NCBI GenBank assembly: GCA_023374025.1
Contig: SIJG01000032.1
Span: 1,070,441 to 1,134,440, forward strand
DNA length: 64,000 nt
Source of the DNA: Heterodera schachtii
Lineage: Eukaryota; Nematoda; Chromadorea; Rhabditida; Heteroderidae
Direction of reading: 5' to 3'
Part shown: piece by piece, positions 44,280 to 55,611 of the stretch
Position numbering within the stretch: position 1 is the stretch's first letter
Layout of the letters: every line of letters starts with the position of its first letter
Translations under genes and position numbers: made by a program
The notes under the pieces: generated by a model
The model's database searches: none
What the model saw: the letters and a program-made list of their open reading frames with translations, nothing else
What the model was told of the DNA's origin: nothing

Positions 44280-45373
44280 TCATTCGATGGCACACGTGGC
44301 GTAATGTTTGCGCAGTTTGTGGTGCTGGGGTTCGAAGACGACTGGAGCATTCACGGGGCGTTTTTTGAACAGCGAATTTTTGAACAAAATCTCGAAGACG
44401 GACGAACACACAATGACAATGCTGAGCACCTTAAAAAATATTGGAGAAAAATGTAGAAAATCATAATGGCAAAAGCGGCACAAACTCACCAAAGTGATCA
44501 ACGGCACATTTGTGTGATCCGCTTGGAAGTTGACGCAAGTCCAAGAGTTCGTCCAATTGAGCAGAAAAATGGTTGAGCCCACGGCAGAGCCACACCAGAA
44601 ATAGGCAGAAGGGAAGACATACCAAAAGATGAAGAACTTAAAAACAAAACAAATTAGGTAAATCGGATTTCGTAGTGAAAAAATAAGCAATTTTGGACGC
44701 GATTTTGTCAGGGTTGAATTTGTTGTGGCCACGCGTTGCGCTCGCGCTCACTTTATAAAAGACCACAGAGCAAAGCATTGTCTTGATGCCAAGGCCAAGG
44801 AGGAAAAGCGAGAACAATGCGACGCTGAGTTGGAAGGAAAAAGAAAGCAAAATGTCATTGTTGAGGAGATTTGTGTCCATGCCAATCCAGTCAGAAAAGA
44901 AGTCAAACGGCGAAATCTGAAAAAAAACAAATTTTAATTCATCGTTATTGGTTTTGGTGATTGACCATGATCGGAATACAAATGCGTCCAGCGGATGGCA
45001 ATTTCGTGGCCAATTCGGCCATGAATTGGTGTTGCTGTTCTTCGGTTGGTCGTCCATTGGTGCTGCTCATCAACAGCAGTTGGTCATGCAATTTTTGCTC
45101 ATTGAACACAACGCCGAATTCGCCAGTAATTGAGTTCTTTCCAATGAGCGTAAAGCGTACGCAACGGCCAGCTGAGATGTCATGGAGGAAGGCCTGAAAA
45201 AACACATCATTATGGATCATTAGTGTGAAATAATATGAATTTTTAACAAAAAATTGCAGCACTTTTGGATCGGCAAAAGTGCCGCAGAATTGGCGCAGTG
45301 AAACGATTTGCCAAATGAATGCCAAAGTGAGCACAATTTGCAACGTCTTTAAGCAGACGATCTTCTTCTCCAT
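44280..45373 (-). CDS. four-TM family protein (intact, reference for the split gene)
   Basis: Exons 45373-45263, 45193-44966, 44916-44752, 44636-44490 and 44429-44280 (266 residues). Exons 4-5 nearly match the orphan exons at 40299-39952, including the F-K-K-R-P-V-N-A-P-V tail ending A-T-C-A-I-E. The last residue of exon 2 is Met instead of the usual Thr (atcATG at the donor). Exon 3 ends V-V-F-Y-K instead of V-E-E-Y-K/E. Its upstream flank (45590-45720) is uninterrupted and gives the ancestral state of the breakpoints at 40.8 and 42.06 kb. TATA (reversed) 45517-45524. Confidence 0.82.
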
Positions 45374-45740
45374 GCTGAAGCCGCGTTTGACAACTTCCGT
45401 TTGCTGTGATCGATGAAGGAGGAGCAGAACGATGCTTTGACACAACGAGCAAATAGAAAACAATGATGAAAATACTGGCGGACGCAAAAATGAGAAAATT
45501 TGTTCGAAGCATTCCCCTTTTATAGGCGGACGAAGGACAAATCGTTTAATTACTCGATTCGTTTTTTTTTGGAACGAAACGCCAAAATCGAGGCCGAATC
45601 GACAAAAGTTTCAAAGATTTTTTGACATACCTACCTATTTTTACGCATGACTGTATTTTTTGACAAAATTTTCCATCAACCCTCGGCCCAGACAATCGTA
45701 CGTCGCGGAAAGGGACAATTGGGCGACAGCGTTCAATTGA

Positions 45741-45966
45741 ATGTGATTGGAGAGATTTGTCGGTGAAATGAGACGACGCAAATTGTCCAAATGATCATTG
45801 TTTTTGGAAATGAAATGGCGAATGATGGTCGTAAAAATGGTCCAATTTTCACGGGCAAAAACATCCCAAATTGGTTTGACATTTTGGTTTTTTTATGATG
45901 ACACAGACAAATGTAAATTGGGAGGCCCTTTCTGTCACAAATTTGCGTACTGGTACAACAGGAATA
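45741..45966 (-). pseudogene. F-box family gene fragment inside the array
   Basis: On the minus strand 45894-45745 translates to P-I-W-D-V-F-A-R-E-N-W-T-I-F, then H-L-D-N-L-R-R-L-I-S-P-T, matching exon 2 of the F-box gene at 823-1279. The upstream part is present but in another frame. A sister fragment lies at 59612-59850. Clearly non-functional. Confidence 0.75.
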
Positions 45967-46024
45967 TCAATGGAATAACAACAATTTATCCAAGAAATAT
46001 GCATAATCCGATTTATCTCATATA

Positions 46025-47286
46025 TCATTCATCATCCTCTTCGATGACATATGTGGCGATATCGCGAATTCTGTAGAAAAGCTCGAAGACGTACAAACAC
46101 ACCATGACAATGCTGAGCACCTTAAAAGAAGGGAAATGCGCGAAAATTTAAATGGAAAAAGCGGCACAAATTCACCAAAGTGTCAAACGGCACAATTGTG
46201 CGATCCGCTTGGAAGTTGAAGCAAGTCCAAAAGTGCGACCAAAAGAACAGCAAATTGAATGAGTACACAACAGAATAACCCCAGCCAATGACAGAAAAGA
46301 AGGCCAGTAAAATGCCCGAGGACTTAAAAAATTTAAATTACAAATTATGCGACACAATTTGTTACAACTCGCGCGAACAAAGCTCAACACGACAAAAGAA
46401 ACAAAAAACTATGTAATAATCTCTCAATTTGATCCAAAAAATCCAACGGATTTCGATTGAAAAGCAATTTTTTGTCCGCGATTTTGTCGGGTTTGAATTT
46501 GCTGTGGCCAAGTGTTGCGTTGCGCTCGCTCACTTTCTGGCCATAACACTTTTTAAACCTAACGAAATTTTTCACAATTTTGCAGATTAATAGAGGACAT
46601 TTAGGACTATTGAATGATACCAAGATTGTTGGATTTGGTTGACAAAGAAAAAAAGTTATAGTTCAAAAACTCGCCCCACGCGAAAACGACCCCGACCCCT
46701 CACATAATATTCTTCCACAGAGCGTAACATTTCCATGATGACAATGCCAAGAAAGCCAAGCGACACCAATGCGTTGGAAAATAGTTTGGAAAAATGAAAC
46801 AAAGTGCCATTGTTGAGGGGGTTTATGTAGAGGCGAACCCATTCAAAAAACCAGTAAAAAGGCGAAATCTAAAAAAAAAAAAAATTTTAATTCATCGTCA
46901 TACAATTTGCTGACGGACCGTTATCGGAATGCAATGGCGTCCAGCGGAGGGTAATTTGGCGGCCAATTCGTCCATGAATTGGTGTCGCTGTTCTGCAGTT
47001 GGGCTGCTCATAAAGAATTGGGTGAACAATTTGTTGAACATTGAGTTGAATTCGCCAGTTTTTGAGTCCTTTCCGATGAGCGAAAAGCCATTGCAATGGT
47101 TAATTGTTTCATGGAGGAAGGTCTGAAAATCAGATCATTATGGATCATTAGTGAAATTTGGTAAATGTAATTGACTTTTGGGTCAGCAAAAGTGCCACAG
47201 AATTGATGAAGCGAAATGAGTTGCCAAATGATGATCAAAGTGAGCACAATTTGGAACAGCTTCAAGTAGATGATCTTCTTATCCAT
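46025..47286 (-). CDS. four-TM family protein with element in intron 3
   Basis: Exons 47286-47176, 47122-46919, 46868-46704, 46322-46176 and 46120-46025 (240 residues), all in phase. It begins M-D-K-K-I-I-Y. Exon 3 ends V-E-E-Y-Y, then GTGAG, immediately followed by a truncated copy of the palindromic element (46535-46700), after which ordinary intron-3 sequence resumes with its own GTGAGCGAG. The donor is preserved, so splicing could still work. The tail is unusual: R-I-R-D-I-A-T-Y-V-I-E-E-D-D-E, acidic and without C-A-I-E. TATA (reversed) 47404-47411. Confidence 0.76.
46535..46700. mobile_element. truncated palindromic TIR element, copy 3
   Basis: Corresponds to the 3' half of the element at 40415-40774 (from tctggccataac through ggttgacaaagaaaaa to agttcaaaaact). 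It sits at the same exon-3 donor as the other two. Flanks are ctcacttt and ctcacata. Confidence 0.75.
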
Positions 47287-47541
47287 GATGCCGCCTGATA
47301 AAGGAGCAGCAGAACGATGCTTTGACACAATGAGCAAATAGAAAACAATGATAAAATACACTGGCGGACGCAAAAATGAGAGCATTTTGTTCGAATTATT
47401 TCCTTTATATAGGCGGACGGACCAAGGACAATTCGTAAATATTTTGCCAAGAAATATGTAATCCGATTTATAAAACATCAATCAGCAAATCGTTTCATCT
47501 GTTTATTGGCACCAGCAGCATTGTTTCTATCTCGTCTCTGC

Positions 47542-48858
47542 TTAATCTTCCGTGTTGACATCATTCAGCACGAATTTGTGAAGAACAATCTCGAAGATGG
47601 ACGAACCCACCAAGACAATGCTGAGCGCCTTAAAAATAGTTTAAATTAAAAAAATTGTGGAATCAAATGATAAAATGTAACAACAAAACAAACGCACCAA
47701 AGTGACGAACGGCACATTTGTGTGGTCCGGTTGGAAGTTGAAGCAAGTCCAAAAGTTCGTCCAATTGACCAGCAATTTGTAAGAGTGCACAACAGAGTAA
47801 CCCCAGCCAAAGGCAGAACCGAAGGCAAAGCCATAGATGTCGATCTTGAAAAAACAAAACAAATTAAGTGACGAAAATAATAAACAAAAACATATTTTAA
47901 CAACTCTCGAACACAATAAACTCAACACCACCAAAAACTTAAATCTCATTTTTGATCCAAAAAATCCATCGGATTTCGACTGAAAAGGGACATTTGATCA
48001 AAAAATCCATCGGATTTCGACTGAAAAGGGACATTTGATCAAAAAATCCATCGGATTTCGACTGAAAAGGGACATTTGATCAAAAAATCCATCGGATTTC
48101 GACTGAAAAGGGACATTTGATCAAAAAATCCATCCGATTTCGATTGAAAAGGAATATTTGATCCAAAAAATCCATCGGATTTCGACTTAAAAGCAACGCA
48201 ATTTTGTCGGTTTGAATTTGCTGTGGCCACGCGTTGCGGCGATCACTCACTTTATATTCTTCCATAGAGCGCCGCATTTCCTTGATGCCATAGCCAAGCA
48301 AGCCAAGCGACACCAATGCATCGAAAAACAGTTGGGAAAAATGAAACAAAGTGCCATTGTTGAGGGGGTTTCTGTCCAGCATGCCAACCCAGTCAAAAAT
48401 ACCGTCAAAGGGCGTAATCTGAAAAAAAACAAATAAAATATATGGATATAATTGATGCTAATGATAGCTTATTTTGCTAATTGACCATGATCGGAATGCA
48501 TTGGCGTCCGGCGGGTGGCAATGTCGCGAGAAATTCATTGAATTGGCATTGATGTTCTTCGATTGGTCGTCCATTTGTGCTGTTCAAACACAACAATTTG
48601 TTGAACACGGCGCCGAATTCGCCAGTTTTTGAGTTCTTTCCGATGAATGTAAAGCGTTTGCAATGGCCCGCACAGATGTCACAGAGGAAGGTCTGAAAAT
48701 CACATAATTTTGATCATTTGTATGAAATTTAAATGCAATTAAGTGACTTTTGGATCGGTAAAAGTGCCGCAGAATTGATGAAGTGAAATGAGTTGCCAAA
48801 TGATGGTCAAAGTGAGCACAATTTGGAACAACTTTAAGTAGACGACCTTCTTCTCCAT
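47542..48858 (-). CDS. four-TM family protein (shortened tail)
   Basis: Exons 48858-48748, 48692-48486, 48418-48251, 47844-47698 and 47628-47542 (239 residues). The first loop has six cysteines instead of four (extra Cys in D-I-C-A-G-H-C and K-L-L-C-L). Exon 2 ends in Met. Exon 5 stops at N-T-E-D: the sequence gaagattaagcag suggests a deletion that removed the Gln/Lys-rich segment and joined to the 3' UTR. The distal promoter is shared, inverted, with copy 5 (10800-11010). TATA (reversed) 48999-49006. Confidence 0.78.
47953..48190 (-). repeat. 41-bp minisatellite in intron 3
   Basis: Five to six near-identical units of 41 bp (core ccatcggatttcgactgaaa), the most homogeneous of the intron-3 arrays. 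With 41 bp each unit shifts frame, unlike the 42-bp array at 5732. Confidence 0.92.
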
Positions 48859-49331
48859 AATGATGTCGCCACGTTATAACTTTTGTTTGCTGTGAAAGAG
48901 GAAGAAACAGAACGATGCTTTGACGAAATGGGCAAATAGAAAACAATTGAAATACTGACAGACGCAAACAATGAGAGCATTTTGTTCAATGCGTTCCCTT
49001 TATATACGCATTTCAATATTTTTTCGAGTGCTTTTTTCAAGGACATTTTGAATTCATGGACATTTTCAAGTGAGAGGGCCAAATTCCAAGGACCGTCCTT
49101 GCCAAACTGAAAAGGAAATATCATAGGTAATGATGAGAAACATGAACTGTAAAAAATCGACGGGTCACCTAATCCTATCTTTATCCAACGGATACAACAG
49201 AAATGCAATGGCATAAACAACAATTTACCAATGAATATGTAATCCGATTTATCTCGTATATCATCAATCATATCGTTTCTTCTTTATTTTATGGCACCAG
49301 CATCGTTTCAATCTCGTCTCTCTGCTATTGT

Positions 49332-50591
49332 TCACACAATGGCACTTTTCGTGTCGACATCATTCAGCACGAATTTGTGAAGAATAATCTCGTAGACGGA
49401 CAACCAAACCATGACAAGGCTGAGCACCTTAAAAGTTCAATTATTGGAAAAGCCCCCAAAATCAAATGCCAAAAACTCACCAAAGTGACAAACGGCACAT
49501 TTGTTTGATCCGGTTGGAAGTTGACGCAAGTCCAAAAGTCCGTCCAATACAGCTCCAAATTGATTGAGCACACAGCAAACAAACACCAGCAGAAGATAGA
49601 AGCGAAGGCATACCAATAGAGGACGATCTTAAAAACAAAACAAACAAATTAAGCGACGCAAATAATAAACGAATCATAAATTTGACAACTCGCGAACACA
49701 GAAACTTAAATCTCATTTTGATCCAAAAAAATCCATCGGATTTTGATTGAAAAGGAACATTCGATCCAAAAAGTCCATCGGATTTTGATTGAAAAGGAAC
49801 ATTTGATCAAAAAAATCCATCGGATTTCGACTGAAAAGTGACATTTGATCAAAAAATCCACCGGATTTTGATTGAAAAGGAACATTTGATCCAAAAAATC
49901 CATCGGATTTGAATTGAAAAGCACTTTTGGCCGCAGTTTTTGTCGGATTAAATTTGCTGTGGCCACCACACGTTGCGATTGATTACTTTATATTCTTTCA
50001 CAGAGCGTCGCATTTTCATGATGCCATAGCAAAGAATGCCAAGCGAGCACAATGCGAAGAACAGTTGGGCAGAGAAATAGAACAAAGTGTCATTGTTGAG
50101 GGGATTTGCGTCATTGCCAATCCATTCAACAAGCCAGTCAAAAGGCGAAATCTGAAAAAAACAAAAACCAATCAAATATAATTGATGCTAATGAGCTTTT
50201 TGCTAATTGACCGTGATCGGAATGCATTGGCGTCCGGCGGGAGGCAATTTTGAGACCAAAAAGTAAAAGAATTGGTGTTGCGGTGCATTTGCGCTGTTGT
50301 TCATAATGAATTGATTGTGCCATTTGTGATGGTGGAACGCATCGCCGAATTCGCCAGTTTCCGCGTCCTGTCCAATGAGCGTATAATCGCAATTGCCAAT
50401 GGATTTACAGAGGAAGGTCTGAAAAAGCAGTACATCATTATGGATCATTTGTGGGTGAAATTTAAATGCAATTAATTGACTTTTGGATTGGCAAAAGTGC
50501 CGCAGAATTGGCGCATTGAAATGAGTTGCCAAATGATGGACAAAGTGAGCACAATTTGGAACAACTTTAAGTAGATGATCTTCTTCTCCAT
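49332..50591 (-). CDS. four-TM family protein (intact, tail ends S-A-I-V)
   Basis: Exons 50591-50481, 50418-50212, 50151-49987, 49627-49481 and 49427-49332 (241 residues). Loop type T-F-L-C-K-S-I-G-N-C with a His-rich centre (F-H-H-H-K-W-H-N-Q) close to copy 1. Exon 3's donor is GTAATC instead of the family GTGAGY. The tail stops after V-D-T-K-S-A-I-V. TATA (reversed) 50742-50749, with a leader acceptor candidate at about 50630. Confidence 0.8.
49716..49925 (-). repeat. minisatellite in intron 3
   Basis: Five units of 41-43 bp, alternating gatccaaaaa and gatcaaaaaa types; on the minus strand one frame is open across the whole array (F-L-I-K-C-type repeats). Confidence 0.85.
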
Positions 50592-50825
50592 GATGATGTC
50601 GCCACGTTATAACTTTTTTGTTTGCTATGAAAGAGGAAGAAACAGAACGATGCTTTGAAAAGAATAAGCTAATCGAAAGCAATGATGGAAAAAACTGATT
50701 GAATGACGCAAGAATGTGAGCATTTTGTTCAATGCGTTCGCTTTATATAGGCATTTTGAATGTGTTTTTTTTCGAATGCTCATTTTCAAGGACATTTTGA
50801 ATTCATGGATATTTTCAAAAAATTT

Positions 50826-51228
50826 TTGGAAAATCAAGTACATACATACTTATTTGATGAAAAAACATTGATGCAAAACCTGGGCATATTGTCAAATAAG
50901 TGATCACTGATCTGTGTAAGAGAATTTTAATTTTTTTTTTTAACGTCGGAATACCAATTAACAAAGGATTACCCAAAATGCGGCAATTACCTCCAAAATT
51001 AATTGATCAGCAAATTACTGAGTGAGTTTATACAACCATGCGCATACATATACATCTACTAATATAATGGAACAAATAAATTTATGAAGATATAGGCAAT
51101 CTGATTTATCATATAACATCCATCACATCGTCGTTTCATCGCATTAGTTATGTTTTGTTGGCATCAGCATCGTTCGTTCCATTCGTCTCTGCTTAAGTTC
51201 ATTCGATGGCACATTCCATGACGACAAA
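50826..51228. other. spacer between array copies
   Basis: AT-rich upstream flank of the copy at 49.3-50.6 kb and 3' flank of the next one. It includes accaattaacaaaggattacc, similar to the 3' flanks near 39830 and 44120. No gene seen. Confidence 0.5.
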
Positions 51229-52269
51229 TCAGTCCGCATCTTGAAGATAAATCTCGAAGGAGTACAAACACACCATGACAATGCTGAGCATCTAAATGAA
51301 GGAAAATGCGCGCAAAATTTAAATGGCAAAAGCGGCACAAACTCACCAAAGTGTCAAACGGCACACTTGTGCGATCCGCTTGGAAGTTGAAGCAAGTCCA
51401 AAAGTCCGTCCAATAGAGCAGCAAATTGAATGAGTACACAACAGAGTAACCCCAGCCAATGACAGAAGCGAAGGCAAGGTAATAGGCCCAGAACTTAAAA
51501 ACAAAACATTAAACAAAAAAATCCATCGCATTTTTTCGATTGAAAAGGAATTTTGTTTCAATTTGATCCAAAAAAATCCCACAAATTTCGTCTGAAAAGC
51601 AACGCGATTTTGTCGGATTGAATTTGCTGTGGCCACGCGTTGCGTTCGGCTCGCTCACTTTATATTCTTCCACATTGAGAAGCAAATCCGTGATGCCAAG
51701 GCACAGAGCGATAAGCGAGTCCAATGCGTACCCAAATTGCAAGGAAAAATCGATCAAAGTGTCATTGTTGAGGGGGTTTCTGTCCAGCAGGCCAATCGAG
51801 TCAAAAAACCAGTCAAAAGGCGTAATCTGAAAAAACAAATCAAATATAATTCATGCTAATGATAGGTTTTTGCTGATTGACCGTTATCGCGGAATGCAAT
51901 GGCGTCCAGCGGGTGGCAATTTCGCGGCCAATTCGTCAATGAATTGGTGTTGCTGTTCTTCGATTGGTCGTCCATTGGTGCTGCTCATCGACAGTTGCTT
52001 CTGCCATTTGTCCTGGTCGAACACAGCGCCAAATTCGCCGCTTTTTGAGTCCTTTCCAATGAGCGTAAAGCTTTCGCAATGGCCAACTGAGATGTTGTAA
52101 TGGATGAAGGCCTGAAAATCAAATCATTATGGATCATTAGTGAAATTAAATGAATGACTTTTGGGTCGGAAAAAGTGCCGCAGAATTGGCGCAGTGAAAT
52201 GAGTTGCCAAATAAATGCCAAATTGCACACAATTTGGAACAACTTCAAGTAGACGATCTTCTTCTCCAT
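51229..52269 (-). pseudogene. four-TM family copy with 2-bp frameshift in exon 2
   Basis: Exons 52269-52159, 52111-51882, 51826-51659, 51493-51347 and 51291-51229. All are family-like and in phase except exon 2, which is 230 nt because of an extra CG beside the C-I-P motif (ccgttatcGCggaatgc). The frame then meets TAA just before the donor, so the product would end after the first loop. The short acidic tail (Q-D-A-D) matches copy 4 at 9.1-10.4 kb. The leader is reduced; TATA (reversed) 52337-52344. A sequencing error cannot be excluded. Confidence 0.75.
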
Positions 52270-52848
52270 GATGACGCCACGTGTGACGACTTACCGAGGG
52301 ACGCAAAAATGAGAGCATTTTGTTTGAAACGTTCCCTTTATATATGCCCCCCTAGCATTGAATCGGTATGTCAACGAATGTAGGAAAAATGAGTGGGAGA
52401 AAAAAGTATAAAAGGCGACGACATTTCCACGCTTTTCTTCATTCATACATATATCGAACTGAATTTTGATTGCACACAAATATTAAGGTGTAAAAAGTGC
52501 GAAAAAATAAATTGTTTAAGAATAAACATTTATAATGAGTTAAGCAGTTACGGCGAATGAAAATCATTAATACAGATTTTTTGTCCCGATCTTACGATTT
52601 GCTAATTTACTTTCCAAAATGTTTTAAATGGGAGATGAAAAAAAAAATATTTGATATTGGTACATGATCCACAGCAGTTTACCCAATCCGATTTTTATGC
52701 ATATGGGTACAACAAAAATGCAATGGAATATCAACAATTTACCAAGGAATATGCTAATCCGATTTATCTCATATATCATCAATCATATCGTTTCATCTAT
52801 GTTTTATTGGCATCAGCATCGGTTCTGCCTCGTCTCTGCTTAGGTAAT

Positions 52849-54622
52849 TCATTTGACGGCACTTCCGTTCTTCTGGTGCAGCGAAAATATGAAGAAACTT
52901 TCGGGGACCGACGAACACACCATGACGATGCTGAGCACCTTAAAAAGTTAAAAAATTGAAAAAATGCAGGGCTCTAGTGCACTTTATGAGTCCAATCAAT
53001 TGAAAATACATACTTGGTTTTTATACAATAACTTTGTTCGTGTTCGAGCTAAACCTATCTTTTTGGTATCATTCGAAAGTACAAAGTCTAACGAAGCTAA
53101 AATATATAAAATCGCAGCGTTTAGGCAATTACCAAAAAAGATTTGATTAATTAAGTAAGTACTTATTATTTTCGTTTGTAACTTTCTCGAAATGTTAGAA
53201 TTTTCTTGTTTTCTCGTATTATTACATTAATTAGACTTTGTACTTTCGAATGATACCAAAAAGATAGGTTTAGCTCGAACATGAACAAAGTTATTGTTAT
53301 AAAAACCATTGATTGGACTCATAAAGTGCACTAGAGCCAAATGCGGAATCAAATGGTAAATGTGACAGCAAAACAAAACTCACGAAAATGATCAACGGCA
53401 CATTTGTTTGATCCGCTTGGAAGTTGACGCAAGTCCAAAAGTCCGTCCAATAGAACAGCAATTTGAATGAGTCCACACCAGTGCAACACCAGCAGAAAGC
53501 AGAAACGAAGGCACGGGAATAGGCCGAGGACTTAAAAGCCAAGAAACAATTAAGCGAGCGACTCACAATGATTTTTGAGCATTTGAAGCGATTTTTGAGT
53601 ATATGAATTTTTGGAGAAACAATGAATTTCGACTATTTACAACGCAGAATCGTAAAAACAGCCTTTTTGTGCTTTTTATGTGACCAGTAAAGTGAAGATT
53701 AGCAATTTTTGGTAATACTATGGTATCCCCCTTATTTGAAAAAAAATTGTGGAAATAAATTTGTTTTAGGGGTTTTCCGAGAAGTAAAAGACTTTGACAT
53801 TGAGCCACGGCTCCCAAGGGTATTTGAGGTTGAAAGGCACTCACCTATTATGGCATTCATAAACAACAAAACAAAAAATCAACTCGATAAAGCAACAAAA
53901 AACTAAATTCAATTTGATCAACAAAAAAAAATCCATCGGATTTCAATTGAAAAGCAATTTTAGAGGCAATGGTTGAAATTTGCTGTGGCCAAAGTGTTGC
54001 ACTCGCTCACTTCATCTTCTTCCACAGAGCGTAGCATTTTCATGGTGTCATTGCACAGAGCGGCAAGCAACGCCAATGCGCACGCAAATAGTTTGGAAAA
54101 ATGAAACAAAGTGTCATTGTTGAGGGGGTTTCTGTAGAGGCGGAGGACCGAGTCAAAAAACCAGTCAAAAGGCGTAATCTGAAAAAAAAAACAAATCAAA
54201 TTTAATTAATCATTATTATGGTTTTGCTTACGGACCGTAACCGGAATACAGTGACGTCCAGCGGGAGGCAATTTCGCGACCAAGAAGTCAAAAAAGAATT
54301 GGTGTTTCGGTTCTTCGATTTGTTGTCCATTGGTGCTGCTGTTCATCAAGAATTGGTTGTGCCATTTGTTGTACACTGAGACTGAATTCGCCAGTTTCCG
54401 CGTCCTTTCCAATGAGCTTAAAGTGTTTGCAATGGTCCGAAGAGAGGTCACAGAGGAAGGTCTGAAAAATCACATCATTATGGATCATTTGATGTGAAAT
54501 TTAAACGAATTCACTTTTGGGTCGGCAAAAGTGCCACAGAATTGGTTCAATGAAAGGATTTGCCAAATGATGGTCAAAGTGAGCACAATTTGTAACAGTT
54601 TGAAATAGACGATCTTCTCCAT
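52849..54622 (-). pseudogene. four-TM family copy with frameshift and MITE insertion
   Basis: Exons 54622-54515, 54461-54236, 54178-54011, 53530-53384 and 52938-52849. Exon 2 is 226 nt (not divisible by three): after G-E-F-S-L-S-V the frame shifts, and the family reading (K-W-H-N-Q-F-L-M-N) resumes in another frame, so the conceptual protein stops early. Intron 4 carries a 369-bp MITE, and intron 3 an unrelated insertion (about 53555-53900) with a tttttgagcatttgaagcga motif. The tail has lost most of its length (H-Q-K-N-G-S-A-V-K). TATA (reversed) 54767-54774. Confidence 0.75.
52970..53338. mobile_element. long-TIR MITE in intron 4
   Basis: Left end GGCTCTAGTGCACTTTATGA and right end its complement, ending GCACTAGAGCC; the arms extend over about 140 bp (gctaaacctatctttttggt and its complement). 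Flanked by aaatgcag (52962-52969) and aaatgcgg (53339-53346). The inner ttggtatcattcgaaagta resembles the inner part of the 40.4 and 41.7 kb elements, so these may share an ancestor. Confidence 0.88.
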
Positions 54623-54784
54623 GATGCCGCCACGTGTGACGACTTCCGTTTGCTGTGATAGATGAAGGAGCAGCAGAACGATGCTTTGACGCAATTGGCA
54701 AATAGAAAACAATGATGAAAATACTGACGGACACAAAAATGAGAGCATTTTGTTCGAACCGTTCCCTTTATATAAGCGGACGGA

Positions 54785-55611
54785 GGACGCGATTCGTTTT
54801 TGGCCAATTCGTATATTAACAGAGACAAAGAAATAGTACGCCAAAATGAGAGATGTATTTTTCTCTGGCACTCTCTTTATTTATTGATTGGTTCATCTCT
54901 CGTTTTTTGACGGACTCGCTCAGTTGGGCGCGCACGGTTGGGCGCTCACGGTTGGGCGCTCACGTTTGGGCGCGCACGGTTGGGCGCCAGCACGTTTGGG
55001 CGCCGGCACGTTTGGGCGCCAATATTCCAACAATTTTTAATTTGTTTTTTTTATTAAAAATGTAATTCCGAACCCCTAACCCGAATTCGAACATTTTTGA
55101 AAAATTTCTAAGGGTTTTCAGGGTCGCTGATCACGAATCCGACATCAATTTCGACCAATTCTGAATCGTGACACGAATTCAAACAAAAAGTCGAAAATTC
55201 AAACTTTTTGGTTTTCGTATTTTTGGTCTAAAAATACTCTAAATGATCATTTATTGAAGCAATGATGACTTTCACTTCGTTTCCGTCCATTAAACAACGT
55301 GTGAACCAAAATATGAAATTCGAACATTTGATTTTTTGGCTTTTTGTTCGAATTCGGTTTAGGGGTTCGGAATTGACCAAAAAAGAGATCGGATTCGTAC
55401 TCAGCGCCTCAAAAGAGCCCTAAAAACATGTTTTTAGAATTTTCAGAAAAGTTTCAAAAGTTTTTGAAACTCTGTCTGAAAAGTGTTTAAATAGGCAAAC
55501 ATTTGCAGTCAATGCATCATTATTTTCTTCACTTACAATTCTGCCTTCTGTGACTGTTTGTTGTTCGCCTCCCCTTTGCTCATCTGTGACGACGACACTT
55601 CGTGAACGAAC
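54785..55611. repeat. intergenic repeats upstream of the H4 variant
   Basis: 54913-55020 is a GC-rich array of a 15-16 bp unit (gttgggcgctcac and variants, about seven copies). 55065-55440 holds two divergent, oppositely oriented copies of the dispersed gtcgctgatcacgaatccga repeat. No ORF of note. Confidence 0.7.

Noticed and set aside
47953..48190. CRISPR-like regular repeats
   Set aside because: Units are contiguous with no unique spacers, lie within an intron and recur in paralogues: a minisatellite.
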